Under the pieces are notes generated by a model. It was not told the origin of the DNA. It made no database searches and saw only the letters and a list, made by a program, of their open reading frames with translations. Shown piece after piece: positions 24,301 through 37,095 of a stretch of DNA of 64,000 nucleotides. Each line of letters starts with the position of its first letter. Position 1 is the stretch's first letter. The DNA lies in the NCBI RefSeq assembly GCF_001540865.1, contig NC_033634.1, forward strand, positions 1,354,498-1,418,497. The letters run 5' to 3'. The translations under genes and the position numbers were made by a program. This stretch comes from Ananas comosus. Lineage: Eukaryota; Streptophyta; Magnoliopsida; Poales; Bromeliaceae.

Positions 24301-27300
24301 CTTGATGGCACCATACCTGCCTCAGAATGGTGCTGTTGGTGGTGGCAGTCCATACTCAGAAGGTGGGGCCCTTTATGCCCTAGGTTTAATTCATGCCAAC
24401 CATGGCGAGGGCATCAAACAATTCCTCCGTGAAAGCCTTCGCAATACTAGTGCAGAGGTGCTCTTTTCCCCTCGATTGCTTCCCTTAACTGTTATGGTTT
24501 TTTTAGATAGTATGGCTGAATTGTTGAAACCCTTTGTGAATATCATGATTGTCATTTTGCTGCCCTTTGAATGTTAGAACCCATATATTGCCCCTCTTGG
24601 GGTACTGGTTTGGTGGTTTTCCATGACTTTGCCCTCTTCTTTCCGTGCTCCTCAGGCGATATTTGTTACCTTGGATGGCGGGGAAAAATGCAGGTTTTAA
24701 TGTTTCAAGGGGGCAATGGGAAAATCGCTATTTTTGTTAGGGTTTTTCCTACAGTTTAGCCAAACTGATGCACCAAAGCTTATACTGTAACTTTGAACTG
24801 GGCCATACAGGTTATTCAGCATGGAGCTTGCTTGGGTTTAGGGCTCGCAGCTCTTGGAACAGCAGATGAGGAGATATATGATGATATAAAGAACGTGCTT
24901 TATACAGATAGTGCTGTGGCTGGTGAAGCAGCTGGTATTAGCATGGGTTTGCTTATGGTTGGGACTGCTAGTGAGAAAGCAAGCGAGATGCTTGCCTATG
25001 CACATGAGACACAGCATGAGAAAATTATTAGGTAATTTTGGTTTCTGCTAATTGATGCCATCATGCTCAGCAGTAATATGTTTGCTTTTGGAGTTTGATT
25101 TGTTTTTGCTAATTAATGGTTGTTTATCCAAAAATTTCTATTCCTCAGGGGGTTATCTCTTGGAATTGCATTAACAGTTTATGGAAGGGAAGAAGAAGCT
25201 GATACTTTGATCGAACAAATGACTAGAGATCAAGATCCTATACTTCGTTATGGTGGTATGTATGCTTTGGCTTTAGCCTACAGGGGAACTGCGAACAACA
25301 AAGCCATCCACCAGTTGCTGCATTTCGCTGTATCGGATGTCAGTGATGATGTACGAAGGACAGCTGTTCTGGCCCTCGGATTCGTCTTGTACTCCGAACC
25401 TGAGCAGGTCATACATATACTGCTATTTATTCTTACGAAGAGTTGACATAATTTAGGACTTGTTTGTTTAGGTTGCAGCTTCTAAAGAAATGTTGTTTGA
25501 GTTTAACTGTTTAAAGAAGCATTAACAGTATCTTTTTTTAAAAAAAAATTCTCCGAAATTGCTTCCCATCATAGTAGAAATAGAAACTTTAAATTGTAGA
25601 CAGAAAAAAAGCCTAAATGGCTTTCTGGCTCAGTGCATCACTTCATCAAGTGAAATGTATGGATTGTTATCCCCTGTATATTTCAGACATTTATTTCTAG
25701 TTCATATTGGTATAAGAATAACTAGCATTTCCTTTATTCCCTTTATTATTTGAGTGTGTAACTTTATATATGTGCTTGTTCTATTATAGCTATTAGTCAA
25801 TCTGAGCCATTGAACTGCTTATAGCAAGAATTGCATTTTCCTGTTCTTAAACTTTTGTAGTCCAATATCTGAGTTAGTTCATTCTCTATTATGACCAATG
25901 CAGACACCAAGAATTGTATCCCTCCTTTCTGAATCTTACAATCCGCATGTGCGTTATGGTGCGGCTCTAGCTGTTGGTATTTCCTGTGCTGGCACTGGAT
26001 TAAGCGAAGCAATTTCTTTGCTGGAGCCTCTAACATCTGATGTCGTCGACTTCGTCCGTCAGGGGGCCCTCATTGCAATGGCTATGGTTATGATCCAGAC
26101 TAATGAATCGTGTGATTCTCGTGTTGGAACATTCAGGTGAACCCTCCAGCTACAAGTTATTTTCATTTAGATCCCTCAAATTGAAACAGGCAGAAATTGA
26201 GGGTGTACCAATTAGAAAAATAATGTTAGAGTAATTATTTCAAAATGGCCAACAGTTGGAGTTGTCATATGTTATTACCTTTTCTTTTTATCCCGTCTTT
26301 ACTGCTTATCATTTGAAACAAGTTATAATATCTCTGTTATTTATCCCAATGCTCTTTAGGCGACAATTAGAGAAAATTATTCTCGACAAGCATGAAGACA
26401 CAATGAGCAAGATGGGTGCCATATTGGCTTCTGGAATCCTTGATGCTGGCGGTCGTAACGTGACAATCAAACTCCTATCCCGGACGAAGCACGATAAGAT
26501 CACAGCAGTTGTTGGACTTGCAGTATTCAGCCAATTCTGGTATTGGTATCCGCTCCTCTACTTCATCAGCCTTGCCTTCTCTCCTACTGCATTCATCGGG
26601 CTTAACTATGACCTAAAAGTGCCGAAATTTGAGTTCTTATCGCACGCTAAACCATCCCTGTTTGAGTACCCGCGAGCGATCACACCTCCGACATCGACTT
26701 CCGCAGCTAGGCTACCAACTGCTGTTCTATCAACTACTGCAAAAGCTAAAGCTAGGGCGAAGAAAGATGCTGAACAAAAAGCTTCTTTGGAGAAGGCTTC
26801 TGGTGGAGAAGGTTCTAGTGGTTCGGCCTCGGGAAAGGGTATTAAATCACCTGAGAAGGATGCTGATGCTATGCAGGTAGAAATATCTGCCTTCCTCATT
26901 GCTCCTCATTGACTGTTAAATTTGTGCTTCAAATATTCTATCAGCCACTCTTGTATTGTAAAAATTCTATCCAGTCCCTCTATTGATGGTTTCTTGAGTT
27001 TATATGAACTACTCGATTTATTATTATTGTATTGAGTTCTTGGTTATACTACAATTATGATAATAGTAAGAATATCTTAATTAGATTATTGATTTTTTTA
27101 AAAAAAATTTAGGTGCATTAAATTTATTTGTGGACAGAAGACATAACAAATCTAGAAAGTTTAAACCCAACTTTAAATTATTCACTTTGGCTCTCTCCTC
27201 TAGTTGAAGACATTCACCAATGAAAGTCCACTTAGAGAGTTTTGTGGTGGCACCAAATGACAAAACTCATCCAGCTTTGGCCTTGAATCCTTATGTCCAC

Positions 27301-27888
27301 TTCCATCAAAACAACCATGTTCTTGACCTCATATATATCAACTGGCGGTCCCAAACCTTGATGGGGGATTGCATTAGGTTGTGCCACATCCATCGAAAAA
27401 AATTCTGTCAAAGAAAACTAGTAAAATTGATCCTTTGTGGCTGTTACTGTATCTCAGTCTGCATTCAGATATATTGAGGTTTTTAAGCTATACGATGTTT
27501 TATTTTTTATTTCATGATTTCATTTTGACATTCTGTGTTTCACTTTCAGGTGGATAGCGCGCCTGAGAAAAAGGCAGAGCCCGAACCATCATTCGAAATC
27601 CTGACGAATCCGGCTCGTGTCGTCCCGGCGCAAGAGAAATATATAAAGTTTTTGGAGGGAAGTAGATATGTTCCAGTGAAGCCGGCCCCCTCTGGCTTTA
27701 TCCTCCTAAAGGATCTGCAGCCGGCGGAAGCTGAGGAGCTCGCTCTCACCGACGCCCCATCTGCTGTGGCCACAAACCCTAACAATTCTGGATCCACCAC
27801 TGCAACAGCTCAGCAGGGGTCAGGCTCTTCGGCAATGGCGGTAGATGAGGAGCCTCAGCCCCCACAGCCTTTTGAGTATACCTCATGA
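21301..27888 (+). CDS. RPN2: 26S proteasome non-ATPase regulatory subunit 1 (RPN2)
   Basis: Scaffold subunit of the 19S regulatory particle base, which holds ubiquitin receptors and helps feed substrates to the ATPase ring. The rebuilt protein has 1011 residues, close to the roughly 1000 usual in plants, from 14 exons: 21301-21440, 22019-22082, 22187-22292, 22378-22489, 22590-22758, 23324-23458, 23531-23886, 23991-24126, 24209-24457, 24811-25031, 25149-25407, 25904-26136, 26360-26876, 27550-27888. All are GT-AG and in frame. Proteasome/cyclosome (PC) repeats are visible, e.g. [58 protein letters not shown] and [18 protein letters not shown] Lys/Ala/Glu-rich linker follows ([14 protein letters not shown]), then the conserved C-terminus ([17 protein letters not shown]) ending PFEYTS. 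It is probably constitutive. Confidence 0.97.
21449..21475 (+). promoter_or_regulatory. Telomere-like (telo-box) repeat in first intron of RPN2
   Basis: CTAACCCTAACCTAACCCTA just after the first donor site. Telo-box motifs (AAACCCTA-like) near the start of plant housekeeping genes are associated with expression in dividing cells; the role here is inferred from position. Confidence 0.4.
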
Positions 27889-28920
27889 TGCTCTACCTCA
27901 TGATGCTTGCTAATGTCAGGAAGCTCGGCTTAAAGGCGATTATATTAGGTGGATCATGACAGGATGGCTATCTGATGTTTAAATTTTAAATCCTTTTTCG
28001 TCTTTTTATTCTTTGAAATAGTTTGTGTGAGATTTGTTGGCAAGGGAAACAATGTACTTTTAGAAGAGGGAAAAGGTGGGGGGTATTTAGACTTCATTGA
28101 TGGTATAAGGGTTTGCACTTGGGGCTTTGGGCGAAAGATGTATTCGCATTATTAACCCGACCCGCCCTTTTGATGTTATCAGATCAAAATTCCTTCGGGG
28201 AACTACGGACACGATTAGATCGTGTCGTACAAGTGTTGGAAATTGCCTATCTGAACAGGTTTTCATGGTGGTTATTTAGTGCTCCTTGTCTTTGAAGCTA
28301 CTTGTGTTTGTTTGTTTTTCGCCGAGGCAATTACAACTGATGCTAGGAGGAAATGTGTTGGGATGATATCTGATTCAACCCAATTCCAGCAGAGGGTCGG
28401 ATGTGGGTTTGCGTCAGTTGGAAATTTTTTTTAGATTTGAATTTGGGTTCCGGCATGCTTTTATTTCCCAGATATGATGATAAATGTCGTATTACCCAAA
28501 TTTGAAACTGTTTATATGCAACTCGTATGTGCGTATGACATTACCGTGGAATCTAAATTGGGCATGGAGTCTGTTACAAGTTGTTTGATTTTTTCTAATT
28601 CTAGGAAGTTTAGATGTATATAAAACATTTTTTTTCTACAGGAACAATGATAATAAGGGCCTAAAAAAACTCCACTCTTTTGCGATAAAATCATGGCTTT
28701 AATCCGCTACCTGTTGCTCACAAGATAATAAATATTACAAGTGGAATAATCCATACTTGAATTGCTAATTTACAGTTAACAGCACAGTTTACTTTAAGAG
28801 CCAAGGATCGAGTCAAATCGATTTGCCATCAAATTTATCTCGATGTCTAAATATATGAAACACAGACACTAACATTCCCGAAATGGTACAAAACTTACAC
28901 TGTATATTTATAAAAAAGCT
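27889..28920. other. Spacer between convergent RPN2 and NUP88 genes
   Basis: This is the 3' flank of both genes. Sequence to about 28310 is likely RPN2 3' UTR and downstream DNA. I see no gene or clear repeat. Confidence 0.6.
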
Positions 28921-31900
28921 CTACTCCTGGCTTTTTAGTTCATTCTCGATAAGCTTTAGCTTCTGGGTATTCTGTTCATTGATGATTGAAAGCTTCTCCA
29001 GCGACGATTTTAACAGCGACATTTGATTGTCCGATATGTAGTTTCTACCCCTCAATGATGTTTGCTGCGGTGAGCTCCCGACCAGGGAAGGTTGGCTGTA
29101 CCTCTTCATCCTTGCGTTCAGAGCTTCAATGGCCGAGTGTAATGCGTCTAACTCGATATTTCCAAACCTATCTGCAATTGATTAACATAACAATTTTGTT
29201 AATATATGGGAATAATAGATCCACAAGACAATAGGTTAAATTTATGGAGACCCACTTAATTATAGGTCATTTAAAACAGACCCCTCAAACTTAAATAACT
29301 AGTATAAACCACTCCTAAACTTTTGCTTGTTTTGATTAGATTTATTTCGTCTACTGTTGGTTGAATGACGAGATCTCAAAATGGCTAATGGTTGAAAAGA
29401 TATCCGCACATTTTTACCAAAGCCACATAGAATGTTTAAGGAGCTTCTGCATACCAAGCTGGGCCTTGAATTCACGCTCTGCTCTTGATAATGGTTTCTT
29501 GTTTCTTGCCGGCAATGTCTTGAAGCTCTCTAGACGCATTTCTAGAAGCTCATATACCTTAAAAGCACGATCAATTCTGTCGTTTATGCCTTGTTCTTTG
29601 GTTTCATATCTTGCAAGTGACTGCTTCACTGCATGCAAGCGTTTCTGTTGGGCGTCGATTACTGTTTTCAGATAGTCTGCGTGTTCTTTCAGCTCAATAT
29701 AGACCTAAATAGCAGAGAGAGAGAGAGAGAGAGAGGATCAGCCACGAAAATATTCAACTGGCACTGATACACAATAACAAGCAAACAAAGCACGAAAGAC
29801 TGATAATGACCAAGGCCTACAACTTTCTAACAGAATGATATTATCCAAAGAGATTGTATACAAGTACCCTTTAAGAAAATGCAAAAGGACTATCATGAGA
29901 AAAAGAAAGATCGAAAATGAAAACATTGATGTTCTGTTACCTTGTGAGCATACTCGACATAATTCTCATGGAAAAGCTTGATATAGTGATGAAGAGTCGA
30001 TCGGCCTTCAATGGAGTCTGCTGTCAAAGATCGAAGACTTGCTGATGCAGGAAGTATGATCGTTTTTGGGCCCGCAAGAAGCTCTTTGCTTATAAATTCA
30101 GGAATAGTAGCAGCTTCTTCATCATTGGCAGATTTGCTATCAAATTCGTAATTAATGGGCATCGGTTCTTTCCAGCCCTTCATCTCGACAACAATGCATT
30201 CATAAGAAAGGGTGATTCCAACTATCTGCAAATGGCCATACGCATCGGCTATAGTAACAAAACCTGAAAGGAAAGGAGAGCAAGATTCTTCATTGCCCGT
30301 GGCAAGAATAGGATGTACAGATGGTGGTTTTGGATTGGTGCCTGCATCTGAGAACGGCAGGAAGTGCAGAGATACCATGTCGATTCCCCCACCATGAACA
30401 CAGTAAAATCTCTCTCCAACAAGAGGATCAGGAAATAAGGATAGCATGCAACTAGGGTTTGCATTTGGAAGAGCCAAGTCTACAAGAGCTAGTCTTAGCA
30501 AAGGAGGTGATGGACCCAACCAAACTGAATCAACATTGTTACTAGAATTTGATCCCATTTCGAGTTGATTTTGAAGTTTTGAAGCAGAATTATCTTGAAA
30601 ATTTGATTCACAGATCATAGCAAAACCCCTTAAATCCCCATGTCTATCAATATCTAGACGAGGGGGAAAACTCGTATTCCAATGAGGCTGGATTTCGTCA
30701 GCGAAGGCATCAATCTGGAGCTGCCCACTGCTCCAGGCAGTTACAATAATTGAATCTTTGCCTACAGAGTTGTAAAGAAAACCTACAGCTTTGCCTTCAA
30801 TATTGTTATTTTCCTCACCATGAGAAACTTTACAGAGAGGTCCCTGCATTATCCACAAGATTGTTCACCATATAAGTTTGTTCACCATGTAACTGCTGAA
30901 GTATCTTTTGCAGTTAACCATTACAACATAAAACAATACAAGGCCAAAGAATGCGCCAAATCACTTAGAAGCTCATTAAACTAGACAATACAGTAATCCA
31001 ACCTAAATCTGGCACATTGACCTAATTCATTCCCGAGATATCTGCTAATACACTCATTATGGATCCACAAAAAAGGAAAAAACTCGCGTAGATGAAGAAA
31101 GAGAGCAGGGTAATGCAGAAGACACATCAATTCTAGGTCTGAAATGCAAGAAGTATGCAGCCTTACTCTTATTACTGGAAGTCGAATCTGAGAATCAAAC
31201 CAAAGCCACACAAAATAACATGTTTTTATGATAGTACATATATGAAGAGGAGTAAGATTCGAAGTGCTAGATGCCTAGAACCACTCACTACAAACAGATG
31301 GACAGAAAGGAAGGTCAGCACAACTCATGGAAATACATGTGTAAGTCCTATTATCACTTTTCTACTACACATGTACTGCATGGATGGAACAGTTATTCTA
31401 CGAAACCATGTAATGCAGTTTCATTTCCAAATTCATATTAAAACATTTTACCTGTCTTACGGTAGTTATAAGAGTGGCTAATAAATACTGTCATCAACAG
31501 AGGACACATGATTAAAGAAGAATACATATAAATCTCCCAAATAAAACCAATGCATAACTCAAGTAACCAAAGTAAAAAAAGAAATTCGCATAATAAATCA
31601 GAATCATGCCTGAAATGAAAGAGATGCATCTACTGGGGCATAAGCATGAGCTCTTGCTAGTGAAACACTGCCAACTTCAGTTGATTGATCTGCTACATCA
31701 GGAAATGTTGCTTCTAGCCAAGAAATGGCCAAACGTGAGTTGCTAACGATTTTTGGGTTCAATGACGTCAACCCAAATGCAATAACATCTTCATATATCT
31801 CTTGAATATATCTTCTGTTAAAAAGGCTGCAAGAAAGTAGCCGATTATTGCTATTAATTAGGATATAAACAGGATGTGTTGGGTTTTCTCTATAATATAG

Positions 31901-34313
31901 AGCATCATTAACTTTCTGTTCTCAAAAAAATATAACAAAGGAAACAAGAATAGAAAAAAAAAAAAAAAAGCTTTGAAAACTGTAACAGTACCTTCCGAAA
32001 GGAACAACTGGACAGAGGACATATATCGAACCATCGCTGAATAAGATAAAAACCTGCAGATATAAAAAACAATTTAGTATAAAAAGATTAGCACAAATAA
32101 GAAAGAGCAGATCAACCCACATTCTGACCTTATGAAAGTGTGGATACTACACATAAAGGTGTCTTAAAAGTCTAAAGAATAACTGATGATAATGCTTGTC
32201 AACTATCAACTAACAAAATCCTGAACCGCTGGTCAGTCTTTCAAAGCCAGTAGAGTACTACTGCTCACTTTACTTTTTTTTCTTTCTTTGTGGTGTCGAT
32301 GTCTAGCAACTAATAAAATTGTCAAAATTGGGTTGAAAGTCCGAAATTCTCATAAGTCAAATATATTAAGTTGAGAAAGACATGTCCTAGTACTCACAGA
32401 GAATCTGTCCCACAAATGATGGCCTCCGTATGAGAACGCCACCGGGCAGATAGATACAGCATTGTGGCAGCTTCCAGGTTTGATGGGCTGTAAATAATAT
32501 TCCTGCTCTGGTCGCTCTAAATCAGAAGAGAGATCAAATAGCCTGCAAAAATTAGAAGTTTAAAAGCCTCTTATGATGAAGAATACATCTTTTTAATGAA
32601 TACTGATGCAAAGAAAATGGTATTTTCTTTTTTCCTTGTAGTTGAACATTTTCTGAAGCATACCTGAAAACAGAATCTGATGTCAAAACTCCCAAATGAC
32701 TATTACTGAAAGGGTGCCAGGATATCTGTAAAGCTTGTAATCCACTGTTTTCACCAGTTAAGATTTGAGAAGCGACTGACACCATCCTGCCAGACTATCC
32801 AATTTAATAAGTCTTTTAACAAGCCAAAGAAATCCCAAAAAATTTAGACAAGCTATCTGAAGGCCACAATAAGAGCAGAGAGATGATAGAAAAAGTAGAC
32901 GGCATTGGAATTTGGAATAGTTATGAATCCCAAAGGATTTTGTAAGAGCACATATACATGCTGCAGTGTATAAATGTGAAATGTATGTAAAATTTTATAT
33001 CATAGTCAACTACATCAAAATAGCCCAGATCACACAATTAAAATTAGCTTTATTAACAATGAAAATATGCAACAAGATTTGAGATATCAATGTCCTTATA
33101 AAAACCTGCAAGTAACTGTGTTGCCATTAACAGAGATCCTCTCATATATGTAGATGACTCTAAGGAAGTCGGAACCAGCAAGAATTAATGATGAGCCATC
33201 TGCATTTAGTGAAATATGAGAGACAATCGATGGGATTTGAGTATCTGGTATCAGCTTCTGCACATCAAAAGTAATGTTAATTAGGCTATCGGTCAAAAAA
33301 ATAAAATAAAAACGATTGTTCGAAATCAGACAAGCAAACAGCTTACACATGTAACAGAAGTGGAAAGGTAGAGAGGATGCAAACATTGGTTTTTATACAA
33401 GCATGATTACCTTGTTCAATTTTTTGTCATTTTCAGAGTATAGTTAATTCTTGTATCTGCTTTGTATTGGCTTCTAAAATTTGCACAGTGCATGTAACAT
33501 AGTTCTAAAATTTGCAATCAATAAGTGTCGAATGTACTAGGTAAAAAAAAACAATGAGCATTAACTTCCAAATTGAACCAATAAATAAATTGCACAGATA
33601 CAAAGTGAACGAATACAATGATACGAACAGTTTGGGTTCACCAACAAATGCACCAAAACAACTAACATGTCTCACCCAGACATATTGAAGCATTTCTATA
33701 AGCTTAATCTAGATCGCACTTTTCGACCTAATTTACTCAAACAAGTTCAAAATGGATCAACCTGTACGTGTTTAATGTCAGATGAAGTTCTTAAACAATG
33801 GAGAAGTTAAAGTAGCAGAAACTTCATAAATCTAAAGGATTCGAGCAACTCAATCTCATTAAAACATCCAAAAAATAGAAGCGGAGAGAGACGATCGACC
33901 TCAGAAGGGATCGCGGCCTCGACGACGACACTAAAATCGGTAGAAGAAGCCGAGTCGGCATCGAGATCACGCAACCGAAGGGCGAGTCGGTGGACGCAGC
34001 GGGAGACAGAGTCCCACACGTAGAGCCGCGACAAGGCGGCGTCCCACGCAGCCGAGCTTCCGCCGCCGGAAGCGGCGGAGCCACGGCGGAGCTCCCCGGA
34101 ATCGGAGGAGATAGGGCTTCTACTAGCGAAGACGGGGTGCTTCTGAAGCGGAACCCACTCGAGCGAGGGTTTCTTCTGGGGATCGGAGGGGAGAGAGAGC
34201 GGCGCCGGCGGCGCCGGTGTCGGCGCCGGCGAGCGGCGGATGCTGCCTCCGCCGTCGCTTCCATGCGGCGGCGGAGGAGACGAGGGCGGGGACGGCGCCT
34301 TCATGATCGCCAT
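28921..34313 (-). CDS. Nucleoporin NUP88 homologue (MOS7-type)
   Basis: Nuclear pore protein; in Arabidopsis the homologue MOS7 limits export of defence proteins from the nucleus. The rebuilt protein has 838 residues (MOS7 is about 810) from nine exons in transcript order: 34313-33900, 33257-33106, 32786-32664, 32542-32398, 32053-31992, 31826-31610, 30843-29941, 29704-29455, 29171-28921. The Pro/Ser-rich N-terminus leads into WVPLQKHPVFAS. Beta-propeller-like repeats follow (SLILAGSDFLRVIYIYER, LQISWHPFSNSHLGVLTSD, FILFSDGSIYVLCPVVPFG). A long exon carries SKELLAGPKTIILP and KLFHENYVEYAHK, and the C-terminus is coiled coil (LKSSLEKLSIINEQNTQKLK). All introns are GT-AG except the one after 31610, which uses a GC donor. 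The first exon is GC-rich. Confidence 0.94.
29712..29735. repeat. (GA)n microsatellite
   Basis: AG run in a NUP88 intron, next to the acceptor of the exon ending at 29704; on the minus strand it forms part of the polypyrimidine tract. Confidence 0.85.
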
Positions 34314-34440
34314 TGGTGGAGGGTGTGGAGCGGACGCGGGGTTTCGATTCGGCGGCGGAGTGAGGAGGTAATCTCACCGGGTGATGCGACTAACACTCTA
34401 GGGCGCTTTAAAAAGAGCACATTGCCGCCCCGGATAGTAT

Positions 34441-34558
34441 AATCGGGTCGGATCCGGGATTTGGTAATCCAATACCCGCTAAACCTATATGACCTATACC
34501 GGGCATTTGGTGATTCTATAGTAAAATCGGGTCGGATCCGGGATTTGGTAATCCAATA
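34441..34558. repeat. Perfect 34-bp direct repeat upstream of NUP88
   Basis: AATCGGGTCGGATCCGGGAT and the next 14 bases occur at 34441-34474 and 34525-34558, separated by 50 bp. They lie about 130-245 bp upstream of the NUP88 start codon, in its promoter. Confidence 0.9.
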
Positions 34559-35940
34559 TCCTGTGTTTTTAATAAACAGTCGCAGCTTTCCAAATCACAT
34601 GATGGGAGAGAATCCCTCCGCCCCAAATTACGGGACAGTTCCTGTATTTTTTTTTATTTGAATTTTTTTAAGACTTTGCTTGTTTTACCAAAATAAGGTT
34701 GTCACATGTGGCGAGTTTTGGCTGTACGTCCGATTTTATTTTTATTTGGATAAACAAAAATAACAACCTCATTTCACGCACAAAGTTTGAGCCATTTCTC
34801 ACGGCTCTTAGGCCTCCAATCACTCTCCTTGTCTAATCTCCAACTTCGCGGGTTATCATTAAACGCTCGACTCGTAGATCAATATATTGAGTGACATTTA
34901 ATTGCACCCAAATTTCGACGAAACAAACATATCCTTGATATTATCTTAGTATTGTATATATAATGCACTTTAATTCTCAATTATTATGAAAGAAAAGGTG
35001 TAATTTTTTCCATACCTGATCTAAAATGGCTGGTTATTTCAAGTAGGATTATAGTTAGTAATGCTATATATTAACTGATCTAGTTTTTATATTAATAATT
35101 AAATAATCTACTAAATTTTGACCACCTTTTCTTTTGATTGAGTCTAACCAAATTAAATAAATATGATTCGCTGGTGTAAAAAATACATATATTAATATCA
35201 CCTTCCAGCTAGAAAAGTTAAGCCAATACTGCAACTTCTTGTTTGATATACATAAATAAATAGCTGCATTGTGCATACAACATGCACAGAGTATGCTCTC
35301 ACAAAAATGACAAAAGGGAAAGTGACAAATTAAGCATCACTACAATTTTCACTAAAAGCTCTAAATAAATTATTAGAGTTAAAAGCACACGAAGCAATAA
35401 TTCAAATGGATCCAAGTATTATTTATCCATCTTTCCATCAATATAGAAAAATTTTGTTTTTTTTTTAAATATTGAAAATATCTATTTTCATAATTTTTAT
35501 TTTTTAGATAAAAAATTTGAAAAAGGAAAATACTAATAATTATAAAAATTTGAAAAAAATTATTTCCAAAAAAGTACTTTTTTAAGGAACCAAACTTACG
35601 AAAAGCACTTTTTCTAGGCCGAATCTATTTTCAGAAATTTTTTTGATAAATCAAATAATAGCAAAATATATTTTGAATAGTAAATTTTTGATTTCTTATG
35701 TCTTACATATTAAGCAGCTCTTTTTTCAACCAAAGTTTAGATGACTTTAGTTCACTCTCGGTCTCCAGACTCTCCACATATCTTTGCATGCAAGCAAAGG
35801 AGCTTGCTGGAGCCATCAATACATTTTTTATTTAAAATACCGTAATGCGTAGAAATAGTAACACAATCAATCACATTATTGATTGGGAGCAATTTTCTTT
35901 ACTAATATGGGTAGTACAACACAGTGGCACACATCATTAA

Positions 35941-36246
35941 GCACCCCGTTTGGTTCGGAATTAAGAGGTAAAATAACCCTTTAATTTCGAAGTTATTTTC
36001 AAATACCCAATTTAGAGGGTGAGATTAGCTAATCTCACCCCATCCCACTATTTCAATCAAACAAAATATTATTTTATCCACTATTCTTCTTATCTCATTT
36101 ACTCCAACCAAATACTATTTTATCTATACCTGAACTAAACTCAATTCTCAACTAAATATAAAATTATTCTAACTTTATCTTATTTTTGAATTTAATTTTA
36201 TTCTTAAAATAATAAATTTTTACTTCATTTCGAACCAAACGGTGGC
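35941..36246. mobile_element. Tourist/Harbinger-like MITE
   Basis: A 306-bp element with inverted ends: left GCACCCCGTTTGGTTCGGAA, right in reverse complement GCCACCGTTTGGTTCGAAAT. It is flanked by the 3-bp repeat TAA (35938-35940 and 36247-36249), the target-site size of PIF/Harbinger elements. The interior is AT-rich and noncoding. Confidence 0.78.
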
Positions 36247-36641
36247 TAAGTAATCCCTTTACTCCAACTGTCCAACATAAAGGAAAAGCCGCCGACAGCA
36301 AATGATGACCGTAAATTTAAAAAGTAAGCCAAAAGGCCAAAAATAATAAAAAAAAAAAGAGAAAAGTCCTCCACGTAACGCTCTCGTATCACGCTTGTGA
36401 AACTGACAAGTGGACCCCGCTCAAATGTGGGCCCAACGTGTCAGAATTAAAAAGCACTCGTATTCGACGGGTACACCAAATCCTGCCTCAACAAATAAAG
36501 TAAAGTTATACAAAATTGCATCTAATGCAACCTATGCGATTGCCACGTCATGATGCGAGAAGCGCGTGGGGCCCGCGCCAACCGCTGGCGCCATTTCCCA
36601 CACCACCCGTGAGGGTGGATCAGCTCTTTCAGCTATCACAG

Positions 36642-36800
36642 CAAACAGAATTTGCACGTGTCAAATTTTCGTTCGATGATTCTTGCTGTTGTTGTGTTGG
36701 TTCGAAGAACTAATACCGTCACAGAAGCAGAATTTTCACGTGTCAATTTTTCATACGATGATTCTTGCTGTTTCGTGTCGGTTCGAAGAACCGATCCTGG
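36642..36800 (+). promoter_or_regulatory. Duplicated G-box module in galacturonokinase promoter
   Basis: Two similar units of about 75 bp (from about 36642 and 36724) each contain CACGTGTCAA, CGATGATTCTTGCTGTT and GGTTCGAAGAAC. The CACGTG cores are at 36655-36660 and 36737-36742, 82 bp apart. G-boxes bind bZIP and bHLH factors; the duplication suggests a doubled control site, which is an inference. Confidence 0.55.
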
Positions 36801-36968
36801 CGTGTACAGGATCTTACAGTGAATGAGGTCGCTAGGGCCGTCCGATCAAGTCGACCCCTTCGGGCCGAGCCGCATCACACGGTCGTATATCGACGGGGCG
36901 TAGCCACGGTGATCACCAAGTTGTGGTGGACTCACACAGCGAATATCGAATCGCTCTATCCACTACAC

Positions 36969-36976
36969 TATATATA
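36969..36976 (+). promoter_or_regulatory. TATA box of galacturonokinase
   Basis: TATATATA followed by GAAG, 120 bp before the start codon. It would place transcription start near 37000-37010 and give a leader of about 90 bp. Confidence 0.6.
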
Positions 36977-37095
36977 GAAGCTACCACACTCGCGCCGCAA
37001 ACTCGATCGCTCTCACTCGCTCGTTTTGTCCTCCTCGTCTTCCTCCGATTGATTTTCTCGGGATTGATCGCGAAGAGAGGAATCAGATCTCTTCA

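Larger units (their letters stand above)
34314..37095. other. Divergent spacer between NUP88 and galacturonokinase
   Basis: It contains a perfect 34-bp direct repeat (34441 and 34525), 1.3 kb of AT-rich DNA without recognised features, a Harbinger-like MITE at 35941-36246, and the GC-richer galacturonokinase promoter from about 36360. Confidence 0.6.

Noticed and set aside
33990..34442. 150-codon plus-strand Arg-rich ORF
   Set aside because: Antisense shadow of the GC-rich first exon of NUP88.
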